Counted from the stretch's first letter, positions 11,456 through 23,459 are shown. The stretch is 64,000 bases of DNA from Ophiura sarsii (GCA_035610835.1 CM069456.1:28810788-28874787); one strand, 5' to 3'. Notes: generated from the letters alone by a model not told the origin. Program-made: numbers and translations.

Positions 11456-11738
11456 CAGCTACAGTATAGCATAGTGCTATAGAGTAAATAACGTTCTTGG
11501 TTATGACGCATACATACGGGGGGGGGGGGGCATTGATTATGCATTAATTCAAACGTCATAATATATTCCCCGCATATAATTAAGGGTGTCACCTTGTATG
11601 TTAATGAAAACAGACTGACATCCTAAGCTATTTATCATAATTGTATGTACAAGAGATGTTCCCGTGATATTACGCTGCGAGATAGAAATGCATTATGATA
11701 ATTAGCCTCCTCAGGAGAACAGCAGATGGCGTGCTTTA
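11456..11738 (-). promoter_or_regulatory. R2 promoter block with CTCF-like site and poly-G
   Basis: The block carries TATGACGCATAC, CATTAATTCAAACGTCATAA and a diverged GATA segment (AAGCTATTTATCATAATTG). The CTCF-like site ACAGCAGATGGCGT is at 11719-11732. The TATA position reads CTATAGCAC. A run of 13 G interrupts the block where other copies read ATGCA(C/T)CGCATTG. Confidence 0.58.
11518..11530 (+). repeat. Homopolymer of 13 G inside the R2 promoter
   Basis: An uninterrupted G run replaces a conserved segment in the R2 upstream block. On the gene strand it is a C tract. It could be a slippage expansion or a collapse or polishing artefact of the assembly. Confidence 0.7.
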
Positions 11739-12031
11739 AACGCTCTGTGTATTACGGTTCATTTTGGATGGTAGTATGATCTATGCATTAACTCAAGACA
11801 ACATGCATGGCGAAAACCACTCAAATGAATGTAAGACTAATTAAGGATTTGTCAACACACAATTTGGTACCTGATGTCAGTAGAGATATATTGACATGAT
11901 TCTATACTTAAGAGAAAATTATAAAAATGGGGGATTTATCAAAGATATTTATTGTTTACACCTTGATGGTACGAGCGTACATGTCACACATCTACAGGAT
12001 CATTTGTAATGGCAACTCACATCACGTGATA

Positions 12032-12065
12032 CAGTATATTCCCGATCACTGATCGGGATATACTG
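12032..12065. repeat. Short perfect-stem hairpin
   Basis: CAGTATATTCCCGATC and GATCGGGATATACTG are inverted copies around a 3-nt centre, with one extra T in the left arm. A T-run follows. Function unknown. Confidence 0.6.
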
Positions 12066-13312
12066 CTTTTAAAAAAGCAGTCTCACGATACTTCCAATTT
12101 CCAAGATCGTAGTTTTATTTTTGATATGCCCTCTATGATATACAATATTTAAAACATCAATTAAATTCAAGAATTGGCCAATGTATTTTATACATAAATG
12201 GTTGAATGATATATTCTATATATAATAATTTAATAAGCAATTGATATTCCTCCAATACTTCGTTACTTTTTATGAATATTACAACATCATTACCTTTTTC
12301 AAATCCAGAATAGTATACAAATATCAAAATCGGCAAATTCATATTCTCAAAAAAAACCACTCTTATCAATACTTTGCTGTTACTATTGAAACACAAAATG
12401 TACGAAATAACTGACAAATTACTCATAAATAATAGGTAACTTTAGGAGAAAACAAAATCATATCAGATTAATACACGTCTATTATAATCAGCCAAAAAAG
12501 CCACGTTGAACTGATATTTCGTATTATCACTTATTATAAAGTGATTTAGTTCAGTTACATTCAATGTTTCAACCCATCGAATTTTAATTCGAATTACTTG
12601 TCTAATCGTTATAAATCGTAACAAAACAATGCGCTAACACGAAGACATTAAATCCATCTATAAATTATCATGTGAGATTTTAAAAGAATGTTTTTTCTTT
12701 GATTATTCGGAAAGTACATGTATATACTGTACAATATGTAGATATGAATTGCAATATGTCATCTACTGGTGTGCATCGTCACACAGCTAGATTAATATCA
12801 TGATATCAGAAAAATCTGAATTATACTGTAATTATGATGAATTGGTTAAACATCTAAGGTGTTTGAATGGTTATTTGATCACGAAGTCGTAAGTCAAAAT
12901 TATTAAGTACACATTAACATGGGAATATATTATGGTCGTGTACACAATTATCGTGCAGTTCAATTAAAACAAATCAATTTGCTATTTAAGGATGGTATCA
13001 TTTATATACTATCCTTTTTAATTGTCCAACCAATTTTAGTAATTTTGGTGAATCAAACACCAAAAAATAGCTTTCAAGAGATATTTTGATCTGGTATACA
13101 GATAAAAGGATATCTAAAACCCTATTTGTTATCGTTTTTAACTTAACGTAAGCGTGACAATTATGAGCCCAATGGTTTGTTGTTACAAACCATTTTCATA
13201 TTATCATCATGTATTCATTAATTTTTGCAGAAATGTGACACCGGTAGACAGTTTACCGTAACTTTCGGAACTGCTATATTTATCAAAATAATAAATATTT
13301 AACATAAAAGAG

Positions 13313-13337
13313 TATATATATATATATATATATATAA
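13313..13337. repeat. (TA)n microsatellite
   Basis: About twelve uninterrupted TA units. Confidence 0.9.
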
Positions 13338-13741
13338 ATTAAAATGTTTAAATATATCACATTAATTAAAAAGATAATTACCAAATGACAAAATAGCCAA
13401 ACGATGAGTATTAACAAACAATCCGCCTCATCGTTCAAGGTAACAATTAAACAAATACGTCAACAAGAACTACACACTTAATATTATACAATAATTACAA
13501 TATGCGTGTGACTATTTTACCTTACATGTAGCACATTGATTAACTAATTATAGAAAAATTATTTCCAGTTTACAATCGACTTACTTCGTTTTTATAAGAA
13601 ATATTAAATCATTCTTATTAATTTGATATTTCATATTTGTCAGACCAGTGTCATTACAATAACGTGATATATCACAATATGAACAATAATATCAGTTGTT
13701 TTGATGATCAGTTGTTCTGATGTTCTGAAACGTGGTACAGG

Positions 13742-14908
13742 TTACACTCTTTTGACAGTCAATGTTCTGTAAAATTCATCAAACACTTCCTTTGGCATCA
13801 GAACCTTGCTTCCTGGATTATTTGGATCGTCGAGTGTCATGTACATTGAATTTCTCTCGTTATCACGACGCCTTTGTAATGACACATACACTGGTTCACT
13901 TCCATCGTTACCAGGTACAGTACGTATTGCTTCTCTAGTCTCAGTATAGATGCTATGATATTTGCAACATGATATCATTGTCGTTGTAAGAAATAAAATA
14001 CAGAGAAAACTCGCTCCAATGGTAGAAATAGTTAAATATAACACCATGTCTTCATCGTCGGAAGAACAATCATAATTGCACTCACCAGAAATGTGTGTAT
14101 CCTGTTTGATATTCTGGTCTCTACTTCCATCTATCATTACTGGTTTCACAATATTGCTATTATCTTTTCCTATATTGCGCACAGTTATCGGCGTAATGTA
14201 GCATGCACGTTCCCTATTCGGGAATCCTGGACTGGATAGATGACATGAAAACACAGCGCCGTCGTATGACATATCTAATAGCAACGTTACCTGTGATGAA
14301 ACCATGTCAGCACTGGTGGTATTCCGAATTATCAATTGTAAATCTGGTTGATTACAGCTCCATTTTAATTCAACATTCGGTACACCTTTCTCGGAGGAGC
14401 ATGATAGGATCAGTTCGTTCCCTACGTATAATATTATTGGTTGGATTGGTACGCTTTCACAAGCCGGAAATATTTTATTCGGGAAAGAATATATTTCAAT
14501 TCTTACGTTATTGGTCGCGATAGTACTATCTCCTTGTACTGACATTTGTTCCACCCTACACCAATATTCGCCTTCATCATTGTTTGAAATGTCCACCAAT
14601 GTCAGTACATACACATGTGTACGATCAGAAAATACTCGCGCAGCAAGAAATACACGGCTATCTAATGACGAACCTAGATATACGTTGCCAGACGTTATCG
14701 GTTCGATACGTCCATCATGGAATCGAAAAATATTCACAATATAGCCTTCTTGCATATTCCGTATTCGACACTGAATCACCATTAACCCACCAATTGTCAC
14801 TGGTTTCTTTAGTGATGTCACTTCCACTACTGTATCCGTTCTTTCCGTCCACGAAAAATCCACACAAATTGATATGATTACAGCAAGGACGAAGCCAACT
14901 GACGCCAT
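13742..14908 (-). CDS. R3: two-Ig transmembrane receptor
   Basis: A 388-residue member and founder-like copy of the homogeneous R3-R6 group. Domain landmarks: signal peptide 1-21, Cys47/Cys117 with DEGEYWC, Cys150, Cys170, Trp183, Cys222, Cys236, NTT glycosylation sequon near 196, stalk Cys277/Cys281, helix about 288-314, tail tyrosines 341, 356 and 380. Differences from its neighbours sit just inside the membrane: CCKYHSIYTETREAIRTV, with an additional cysteine and an extra tyrosine. The ATG has A at -3 and G at +4. Its downstream flank lacks the palindrome MITE. Confidence 0.9.
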   Translation of the reverse strand: MASVGFVLAVIISICVDFSWTERTDTVVEVTSLKKPVTIGGLMVIQCRIRNMQEGYIVNIFRFHDGRIEPITSGNVYLGSSLDSRVFLAARVFSDRTHVYVLTLVDISNNDEGEYWCRVEQMSVQGDSTIATNNVRIEIYSFPNKIFPACESVPIQPIILYVGNELILSCSSEKGVPNVELKWSCNQPDLQLIIRNTTSADMVSSQVTLLLDMSYDGAVFSCHLSSPGFPNRERACYITPITVRNIGKDNSNIVKPVMIDGSRDQNIKQDTHISGECNYDCSSDDEDMVLYLTISTIGASFLCILFLTTTMISCCKYHSIYTETREAIRTVPGNDGSEPVYVSLQRRRDNERNSMYMTLDDPNNPGSKVLMPKEVFDEFYRTLTVKRV

Positions 14909-15105
14909 GTTTAGATTAGCGATTCGACGTTGTCCACTGTGGGCGTAAACTGTATACGGCGTAATATATCGCTAGATAATCCAACACTGGTGTGCATTAT
15001 TAGCTTAAAATCATTGCATTTATCACTGTGCATATGTTGTGCATTAATAGCAAACAGATACACCAGATATTCCTTTGTCTAACGGTTAATATTCACGTCA
15101 TATTT

Positions 15106-15380
15106 CAGCTACAATATAGCATAATGCTTTATAGAAAATGACGTTCTTTAGTATGACGCATACATGCACCGCATTGATTATGCATACTATGAACGTCGTG
15201 ACATATTCCCCGCATATAATTAAATACCGCATCATCGTGCATGTTAATGAGAACAGACTGACATCCTAAGATATTTATCATAATTTAATGTACAGTCGAT
15301 GCTCTCTGTAATTATATGCAGGTAGATGAAAGCCATTTATTATAATAAGCCCCTCAAGTACACTAGATGGCGTGCTTTAA
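15106..15380 (-). promoter_or_regulatory. R3 promoter block, TATA-like box, CTCF-like site
   Basis: CTATAAAGC on the gene strand at 15126-15134 is a TATA-like box about 220 bp before the ATG, implying a 5' leader of roughly 190 nt if used. CRE-like halves flank TATGACGCATAC. The CTCF-like site ACACTAGATGGCGT is at 15360-15373. Confidence 0.6.
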
Positions 15381-15389
15381 ATGCTGTAT

Positions 15390-16063
15390 ACCGTGTACTA
15401 TTACTATGGTACACTGTGATACTGTCTTATTGAATGATCAACGTATTCGATTGGGGCGTTCAAATATTTTACGAATTGGTAAACATATGTATTTCAAGAA
15501 ACAGCAGCAGTTACAGCTGTCGTTTGCACTTTAAGACGCAACGCAGAAAGAGATTTGTAAAAGCAATCAATGTGGCATGATACTTTTCCCGGCTTAAAAA
15601 TATTGATATTGAAGTATAAAAGTAGAGCTGATTAAGTACAACAAAAAATATTTTACTGGATGTGAATCAGGTGTATAGTTCAACAGATATAACCATTTAA
15701 AATAATTTTAAGTTCTTTTGTTCTGTACCGTGTACTATTACTATGGTTCACTGTGATACTGTCTTATTGAATGATCAACGTATTCGATTGGGGCGTTCAA
15801 ATATTTTACGAATTGGTAAACATAGAATGTAATTCAAGAAACAGCAGGAGTATACAGCTATTGTTTGCACTTTAAGACGCAACGCAGAAAGAGATTTGTA
15901 AAGCAATCAATGTGGCATGATACTTTTCCCGGCTTGAAAATATTGATATTGAAGTATAAAGGTAGAGCTGATTAAGTACAACAATAAAGTTTTTTACTGG
16001 ATGTGAATCGGGTGTATAGTTCAACAGATATAACCATTTAAAATAATGTTAAATTATTTTGTT
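15390..16063. repeat. Tandem duplication, two units of 337 bp
   Basis: The segment beginning ACCGTGTACTATTACTATGG at 15390 restarts at 15727 and is nearly identical through AACAGATATAACCATTTAAA. Other units carry this segment once, so the duplication is local to R3. It lies directly beyond the CTCF-like site. Confidence 0.85.
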
Positions 16064-18015
16064 TTGTATTGGTTTTCGCCCAACAGAGGGCAGTCTTTTT
16101 TCTTTTGTTTTTTATTGGGTTTTTATTATAATTTTTTATACAAGTTTAGTTTTTTTGTTTTGCTCTAGATTTTCATTGACAACTCCATTAGATTCCCGCA
16201 GCACAGAAAATAAGGAGAGATGTATAATCAACGTATACACTAAGTGGCAATACATTTAGTAAAGTGCATGAACTTGAACAAATTAATCAAGTACAATTTA
16301 TTAGTCTCATTTTTAATGATCTACAGCTACTTAAGTATAACTAATCATGGAGATTAAGTATAACTAATTAAGTATAACTAATCATGGAGATGTCTTACAG
16401 CCTTCCTCAGCAAAGTTTTTAAATGCTATAATTACCGAGCTCCCAATATCCCAGCTTTATAGCATTTATACTTATAAAGATTAATTAAACATTTTTGCAT
16501 AAATAATTTATTTTGCTAGGGGGTCAAAAAAACACAATAAGAAACACAAAGCTTCAATTTTGCTTCATTTTTGCCAATAAAATTGTCATATCTATAGAAC
16601 CGTACCTCCGATCAAGCTCAAATTTCAGATTATTGTGAAGCTCAGCAAGTTCTTTCAAAAGATAAAATAAACGAATTAATTAATAAACCATAGGAAATAA
16701 CATATGGTTACAAAAGTATATTCGTTACGAGCCTATACGCTTACATTTTATAAGCTTAGACATCTCTTTCAATCATATTGCCTGAAAATAAAATCACTGC
16801 AACAAAATCATATATTCGAGATACTAATTTAATAATGACACGATTCGGTACTGCTTGATTATTCTTGTAAATATGATGGTTTGATAAGCCATTTTCATGA
16901 TATTGAACGTTTAAAAAATAAAAAATAAAAAATATCATATTTAGGAAGATTTAAGCATTGATAAAGTCATGTTATTAGTTTCGCTTTTATTTATGCATTG
17001 CACATTATTGACATTAAAGAGCATAATAATATAGTTATATATATTAATCTATAGATTTGTCTAGTTAATCATAATCCGAAGAAAAATGTTACCATGTTAC
17101 ACAGTATTTTCCCATTGATGATATATTTACATTTGTATGGCATTTTCATGCTCGAACTTATTTCGAATAACTCGAAGCAAGAATGATATGGCATTACAAT
17201 CTACATACAACGTCTACGGATACTAAACTACACTACTTTTTGATTAAATGCAAAAGATCATATACGTAGGAATGCTCTGTATAGTTATCAAAATGTGTCT
17301 CAATTGCAGGAAAAAGGCAGTGTTTTAAATCAAGTGTGATATATCTTATAACGGCTGTGATCGAGACAAAACGTGATATGTCTTTAAAACACAGAGTGTT
17401 CTCTCTCTTCACAATGATAACCTTGGCCATTAAAGTATTGTCACGGTTGACTGAGTAACAAAGCATTGTTGGGCAATGTCAGTGGAAAAGGGACATCCTG
17501 GTCTTCTTAGCACTTACTGTGACTACGGGGGCGGCCATTTTGAAGAATTGTGTGCTATGTTTTGGAGATTTTATAATTGCTGCCGGGTTGTCTTTAGCAC
17601 ATGAATTTCCTATAATATGTCTTTTCAAAGACATATCACCCTACAACTAATGATTTCATTTGGGTTTCCTTTATTTTAAAACACCCTGTTGAAAATTCGA
17701 TTGATATTTCTCTTATATTTAGGATTCGCATTGACCTTTTATATTATGTCGATAAAAATAGTAATTTAATTTAATCGATTTATAGATTTTTCAACCAAGT
17801 TACAATCCGATATCAAATCTTACACGTCAATAATGATCTTCTATTTTTCAAGCTCGGATTTATTCAATCACTAATGATTCCCGTATACATGACCTTTTAT
17901 GTCTCGAACTGATCGTTTGATTACAGAATTGATTTGATTTCGTAAATAATAACTGTTTATTCATTTTATGTTCAATATTTTGAGATCAGTTAAATTAAGT
18001 AAAATTGTTGTTATA
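16064..18015. other. R3 upstream spacer with a second CTCF-like site
   Basis: Repeated array spacer, recurring near 23.56-25.5, 29.7-31.6 and partly 39.8-41.0 kb. It contains CCAACAGAGGGCAG (16080-16093) and a GTCATTGGAAAAAGGACATC-type block near 17480. No frame is conserved between copies, so I see no gene. Confidence 0.6.
16080..16093. promoter_or_regulatory. CTCF-like site, distal
   Basis: CCAACAGAGGGCAG matches 13 of 14 positions of the CTCF core CCASYAGRKGGCRS. It recurs in the R4 and R5 units at 23572-23585 and 29707-29720. The role is inferred from the motif alone. Confidence 0.4.
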
Positions 18016-19062
18016 CGAGGGTCATTCAATAAGTTCTACCTCCTCACTCATAACATCGCTAATATGAATGTCAGCCTCATGATTATAGCTCTGAATCATA
18101 GCTACACATTTATAGTAAATGCTAATTGATACCTATTTCACTTTTGTCATGATGCAATGAAAGCCAGAGAGAGATTTTGGACAACGGACACGGAAAATTA
18201 CACCAAAGATAAATGCATGTTTTTTCGTTTTCTCTCCGTATTGTATGATTAGGTATAACCGCCCGATTTAAATACTGAAAATAGAAAACGATGGATGATT
18301 TCTGAATATAATGCTATTCTATCATGTATAAATCAGATTGTAGGCAATATTAACCTTTGTAGCTTGCAAATAGTATAATATCAACTCGAATGTATTGACA
18401 CGCCTCTAGCATACTGGAATAATGATATTCAGTCAAATGTTCGTTGTTACAAGTCAAGCCACAGTGATGCCTCGAGTGTTAAATCTTAACATGATAGTAA
18501 CTTTATCAGTTTTCCTCATATGCATCATTTAGAATAGTAAATCAGGTAGTCAGTGATAGAAAAATATATCTTCGGGAGACTTGAAATATATCCATTTAGT
18601 CCTGTATAATGAAGATCTCTTAGTTCCTATGAAAAGCAAGTATGACTTTTACAGCGGTTCTCTAGGGTAGGGTTACAATTGATGGCTGTCCTGGTCTGGT
18701 TCTGGCTAATTAGAGGGCATTTTTCGCCTATAAATCAGTCACTTGTATTGTTTTAAGTCTGTTCAAGAAATATTTGTAACTTAGAACGATTGTAATTGAC
18801 CAATAGGTACATTTTGTCTCTTAGAATTGGCCTAATGAATAGCACGTATGAGACATTTTGGCTGTTTTTACCCATTTCCGTCGCACTAAATGGAAGTTTG
18901 GTTGTTACTACATATCTAGAAAAGTGCAATGAGTATTTAGATCAATCAACTATGATTTTGTAGCTCAGATTCAAAGCTTTAATTGTTAAATATTTCACAC
19001 GACTGGCTTGTATAATAGCAAAGTTATGAGGTAGGAGGTAGAACTTATTGAATGACCCTCGT
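18016..19062. mobile_element. Mariner-like element with empty site in a paralogous unit
   Basis: Inverted ends CGAGGGTCATTCAATAAGTT (left) and its complement (right), with TA on both sides, enclose 1047 bp. The same spacer in the R5-R6 unit near 31585 reads TTGTTATATAAGAACC, the unoccupied target. TA duplication and end sequence fit Tc1/mariner. I find no transposase frame; the body is A/T-rich, so it is non-autonomous. Confidence 0.85.
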
Positions 19063-20257
19063 ATAAGAACCATGTATATAATGGAACAGTATATAAATGG
19101 ACACTGCTGTAATGACACGCTGCAACCTGTAACTATTGAACCACAGTGTTACAAAAGAACTGACAAGTTACTCACACATAATTGGAAATTTTAGTTGAAA
19201 ACAAAATCGAATCGAATTATTATAAGCCTATTCATGATTATGCAATAACCACAATCCAATGATATTTCGTATCATCGCTTATTATCAAAGTAATCTGGGA
19301 TTTTACTCTGAATTAAGTTGATTTACATTTGATTTTTCAACCTATCAAATTATAATTCGAATTACTTGTGTAATTGTTATAAATCGTAACAAATCAATGC
19401 GCTAAACACGAAAAACAATCAATCCATTTTATAAATTTTCATGTACGATTTATAAGAATTGTTTTTCTTTAATTATTTGGACGGTACATGTGCATGCACT
19501 ATGATGTACACATGTAGATATGAATTGCAATATTCAATGCCATCTACTGTTGTGTATCGTCACACAGCTAGATTAATATCAAGATATCAAAAAATCAGAA
19601 AAAAACTGCAATTATGATGAATTGGTTAAACATTAAAGGAGATTGAATGGTTAGTTGATCGCGTAGTCGTAATTCAAACTTAGTGCATGTACTTTAAAAA
19701 TTGTATGTACACATTAACATCGGATTATATTGATGTTCTTACAAAAAATGATCGTGCAGTTTAAGTAAGAAAGTTCAATTTGATATAGGAGGATGGTATC
19801 ATTTATAAACCATACATTAATGTTTACAAGCAATTTAAGTAATTTGGGTGAATTTATCAAATACACAAATAATTATAATGTATTCTGATTAGGTATAAGG
19901 TATAAGGATATCTGTTATATTTTTTAACTTAAAATAAAGCGTGGCATAATTTTAAAATATTTACAAACACCAAAGTTTTCAAAGTTTTAACTAAATAGAC
20001 AATATTACTCTGTGCAACATTTAAATATGTTTATGGGTAGAAATATACCACTGTGATAATGTGTAATGTTTTCCATATGAATATCTCATGTCACTAAAGT
20101 AATTCATTTTATTTTAGCTTTGACTTTCTTTCTCGTAGTTCAATAGCGTGACATTGATGAGCCCAATAATTTGTTGTTACAATACATGTTCATATAATTA
20201 TATATTTACCATCATGTATTAATTATTTTTCTAAAATGTGACACCGTTAGACATTTT
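19063..20257. other. Array spacer between mariner and MITE
   Basis: Repeated downstream spacer shared with the 25.5-26.7, 31.6-32.2 and 34.8-35.5 kb intervals. No gene seen. Confidence 0.5.
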
Positions 20258-20618
20258 GGGAAAAGTGTACTGGAGCATAAAAGTTGCCAGTATCGCTTGA
20301 TACTGGTACGATTTTAATGTTCCAGTATCGTTCGATACTGGAACACCAAATTGTGTTCCAGTATCGAGCGATACTGGAACGTTTTATGTTCACATATCGG
20401 TCGATTCTAGTACGCTGCTACAAGTATTGACCCAGTATTGAACGATACTGATACATACATGTGTTCCAGTATCGCCCGATACTGGTACATTGTATATGTC
20501 CCAGTATCGACCGATACTGGAACACTGATTGTGTACCAGTATCGTACGATACTTGGTGTTCCAGTATCGCCCGATACTAGTACAGTCCAGAATGTGGGAC
20601 CTAGCGTACACCTTTTCC
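20258..20618. mobile_element. Palindrome-array MITE, copy 1
   Basis: The ends GGGAAAAGTGTAC and, inverted, GGAAAAGGTGTAC are bounded by an 8-bp direct repeat GACATTTT (20250-20257 and 20619-20626). The interior is about nine units of the palindrome GTTCCAGTATCG-NN-CGATACTGGAAC, roughly one every 38-40 bp, with variable central dinucleotide (AG, TT, CC, AC, TA). The R3 unit keeps the empty site. An 8-bp duplication occurs with hAT, P and Merlin transposases; the ends do not look hAT-like, so the superfamily is left open. Confidence 0.85.
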
Positions 20619-20993
20619 GACATTTTTACCGTAACTAGACCGATATCAACATGTTTATAGATTTCACACCAATACAAAAAGATAATTTACAAAATGACAA
20701 ACAAATATCCAACAAATGAGTATTTACAACCATTCCGTTTCATCGTTCGAGGTTACAATTAAACAAATACATCAACAAGCAGACACAGTTAATGCTGTGC
20801 AGTAATTATAAAGTGCATGTGGTCAATAACCTTACATGTATCACATATATTAATTAATTAGAGAAAGATTACTTTTAGTTTATAATCGACTTACCTATAA
20901 TTTCATAAAGAATTACTAAATCATTGTTATTAATTTGATATTCGATATCTGTCAGACCAGGTTCATTAACATAACGTGGATGCACAACAATAT

Positions 20994-21022
20994 GAACATC
21001 AATATCAGTTGTTCTGATGTTC
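20994..21022 (-). promoter_or_regulatory. 3' UTR hairpin of R4
   Basis: GAACATCA and TGATGTTC form an 8-bp perfect stem just downstream of the stop codon on the gene strand. The same hairpin follows R5 (27376-27404), R6 (32935-32963) and R7 (36237-36265). An mRNA role is inferred. Confidence 0.4.
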
Positions 21023-21039
21023 TGAAATTTGTATACAGT

Positions 21040-22206
21040 TTACACTCTTTTGACGGTCAATGTTCTGTAAAATTCATCAAACACTTCCTTTGGCATCAGA
21101 ACCTTGTTTCCCGGATTATTTGGATCATCGAGTGTCATGTACATTGAATTTCTCTCGTTATCACGTCGCCTCTGTAGTGACACATAAACTGGTTCACTTC
21201 CATCATTACCAGGTACGGTTCGTCTTGCTTCTCTAGTCTCGGTGGAGATACTATGATATTTGTAACATGAGATGATTGTCGTCGTAAGAAATAGAATACA
21301 GAGGAAAATCGCTCCAATAGTAGAAATAGTTAAATATAACACCATGTCTTCATCGTCTGAAGAACAATCATAATTGCACTCGACGGATATCTGTGTATCC
21401 TGAATAATAATCTGGTCCCTACTTCCATCTATTATTACTGGTTTCACAATATTGACATTATCTTTTCCAATGTTGCGCACAGTTATCGGACCAATGTAGC
21501 ATGCACGTTCCCTATTCGGGAATCCTGGACTGGATAGATGACATGAAAACACAGCGCCGTTGTATGATATATCTAATATCATCGTTACCTGTGATGAAAG
21601 CATGTCAGCAATGGTTGTATTCCGACTTATCAATTGTAAATCTGGTTGATTACTGCTCCATTTTAATTCAATATTCGGGACACCCTTCTCGGAGGAGCAT
21701 GATAGAATCAGTTCGTTCCCTACAAATAGTATTATTGGTTGGATTGGTACACTTGCACAAGCCGGAAATATTTTATTCGGGAAAGAATATATTTCAATTC
21801 TTACTTTATTGGTCGCGATAGTACTATCTCCTTGTACTGACATTTGTTCCACCCTACACCAATATTCGCCTTCATCATTTTTTGAAATGTCCACCAATGT
21901 CAGTACATACACATGTGTACGATCAGAAAATACTCGCGCAGCAAGAAATACACGGCTGTCTAATGACGAACCTAGATATACGTTGCCAGACGTTATCGGT
22001 TCGATACGTCCATCATGGAATCGGAAAATATTCACGATATAGCCTTCTTGCATATTCCGTATTCGACACTGAATCACCATTAACCCACCAATTGTTACTG
22101 GTTTCTTTAGTGATGTCACTTCCACTACTGTATCCGTTCTTTCTGTCCACGAAAAACCCACACAAATTGATATGATTGCAACAAGGACGAAGCCAACTGA
22201 CGCCAT
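21040..22206 (-). CDS. R4: two-Ig transmembrane receptor
   Basis: A 388-residue member of the R3-R6 group. Two notable changes lie in the second Ig domain and stalk: the cysteine two residues after Trp183 is serine (KWSSNQPD), shared only with R5, and the residue before the stalk C-x3-C is altered (ISVECNYDC). The glutamate next to Cys150 is alanine (PACASVP). Tyr341, Tyr356 and Tyr380 and their leucines are intact; PGNKV replaces PGSKV between the second and third motifs. The start context is AAACATGG. Confidence 0.9.
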   Translation of the reverse strand: MASVGFVLVAIISICVGFSWTERTDTVVEVTSLKKPVTIGGLMVIQCRIRNMQEGYIVNIFRFHDGRIEPITSGNVYLGSSLDSRVFLAARVFSDRTHVYVLTLVDISKNDEGEYWCRVEQMSVQGDSTIATNKVRIEIYSFPNKIFPACASVPIQPIILFVGNELILSCSSEKGVPNIELKWSSNQPDLQLISRNTTIADMLSSQVTMILDISYNGAVFSCHLSSPGFPNRERACYIGPITVRNIGKDNVNIVKPVIIDGSRDQIIIQDTQISVECNYDCSSDDEDMVLYLTISTIGAIFLCILFLTTTIISCYKYHSISTETREARRTVPGNDGSEPVYVSLQRRRDNERNSMYMTLDDPNNPGNKVLMPKEVFDEFYRTLTVKRV

Positions 22207-22403
22207 GTTTAGATTAGCGATTCGACGTTGTCCACTGTGGGCGTATACTGTATACGGCGTAATATATCGCTAGATAATCCAACACTGGTGTGCATTATTA
22301 GCTTAAAATCATTACATTTATCACTGTGCATATGTTGTGCATTAATAGCAAACAGATACACCAGATATTCCTTTGTCTAACGGTTAATATTCACGTCATA
22401 TTT

Positions 22404-22678
22404 CAGCTACAATATAGCATAATGCTTTATAGAAAATGACGTTCTTTAGTATGACGCATACATGCACCGCATTGATTACGCATACTATGAACGTCGTGAC
22501 ATATTCCCCGCATATAATTAAATACCGCATCATCGTGCATGTTAATGAGAACAGACTGACATCCTAAGATATTTATCATAATTTAATGTACAGTCGATGC
22601 TCTCTGTAATTATATGCAGCTAGATGAAAGCGCGTTATGATAATAAGCCCCTCAAGAACACTAGATGGCGTGCTTTAA
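22404..22678 (-). promoter_or_regulatory. R4 promoter block, TATA-like box, CTCF-like site
   Basis: TATA-like CTATAAAGC at 22424-22432; CTCF-like ACACTAGATGGCGT at 22658-22671, 452 bp from the ATG. Nearly identical to the R3 block. Confidence 0.6.
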
Positions 22679-22917
22679 ATGCTGTATACCGTGTACTATT
22701 ACTATGGTACACTGTGATACTGTCTTATTGAATGATCAACGTATTCGATTAGGGCGTTCAAATATTTTACGAATTGGTCAACATAGAATGTATTTCAAGA
22801 AACAGCAGCAGTATAATACAGCTATTGTTTGCACTTTAAGACGCAACGCAGAAAGAGATTTGTAAAAGCAATCAATGTGGCATGATACTTTTCCCGGCTT
22901 AAAAATATTGATATTTA

Positions 22918-23459
22918 GAGAATAAAGGTATTGTTTTTAGACCGTACCCGTGTTATATTGTCTGACATAAATGCGGACGATAGTATTATTTTAAGTAGAA
23001 CAACTCCGCCTGCGGCGTCGTTGTTCTACGCAAAAAATAATACTATCGAACGCATTTATGTCAGACAATATAACACGGGTACGGTCTAAAAACAATACCT
23101 TTATTCTCATTCTTAAACAATCATACTTTAGACATTTTATCAAAGAAATAAGTACATTTTATTGTTCACATTTGACAACTTTTACCCCTGCTAGGATCGA
23201 ATAGCCCACAAGCATTCCATCCAATCACATGCGATGAGTAAACCATGCGTAAGCGTCGCAGCGCCGGCATAAACGCAGGAAAAGCGCTAAAGACGCACTG
23301 CAGAAGTGCGCGTTATGGAGCAAACCACGCATTGTGAAGGTCGGGCGCGCTGTTAAAACGTAAGCCCCACCTCCCCGTGTTCTATTGTCTCATAGAGATG
23401 TCGCCGATTTCTCTGAGAACCAATGAGATTGCTTAAACTTTCTTAGCTGTTTAAGAATG
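22918..23459. mobile_element. Fold-back hairpin plus TIR segment, inserted element
   Basis: At 22918-23108 a 191-bp near-perfect palindrome runs from GAGAATAAAGGTATTG to its complement, centred near 23013 on CCGCCTGCGGCG. It abuts a segment bounded by CATTCTTAAACA (23108-23119) and TGTTTAAGAATG (23448-23459), with a G+C-richer interior. The R3 unit reads straight from GATATT to GAAGTATAAA, so the whole stretch is an insertion specific to the R4 unit. It has no coding capacity; class unassigned. Confidence 0.75.

Larger units (their letters stand above)
11739..13741. other. R2-R3 intergenic spacer
   Basis: It contains the 12032-12065 hairpin and the TA repeat, and from about 12440 the same A/T-rich spacer that precedes R4-R7. 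At 13247-13254 the sequence GACAGTTT followed by ACCGTAAC is the unoccupied counterpart of the site filled by the palindrome MITE in the R4-R7 units. No gene was recognised. Confidence 0.6.

Noticed and set aside
14203..14523. Recurrent plus-strand frames of 106, 97, 77 and 75 codons antisense to every receptor gene
   Set aside because: They recur only because the receptor sequences recur, lie fully inside the coding region on the other strand, and show no domain or signal of their own.
20258..20618. CRISPR-like array (regular short palindromic repeats with spacing)
   Set aside because: Repeats are about 38-40 bp apart with short, similar spacers, are bounded by TIRs and an 8-bp target duplication, and lie in metazoan DNA without cas genes.
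20390..20677. Minus-strand frame of 95 codons with repeated SIGRYW-type words
   Set aside because: Translation of the palindromic repeat units in the MITE; equivalent frames occur in other copies only where the repeat is.
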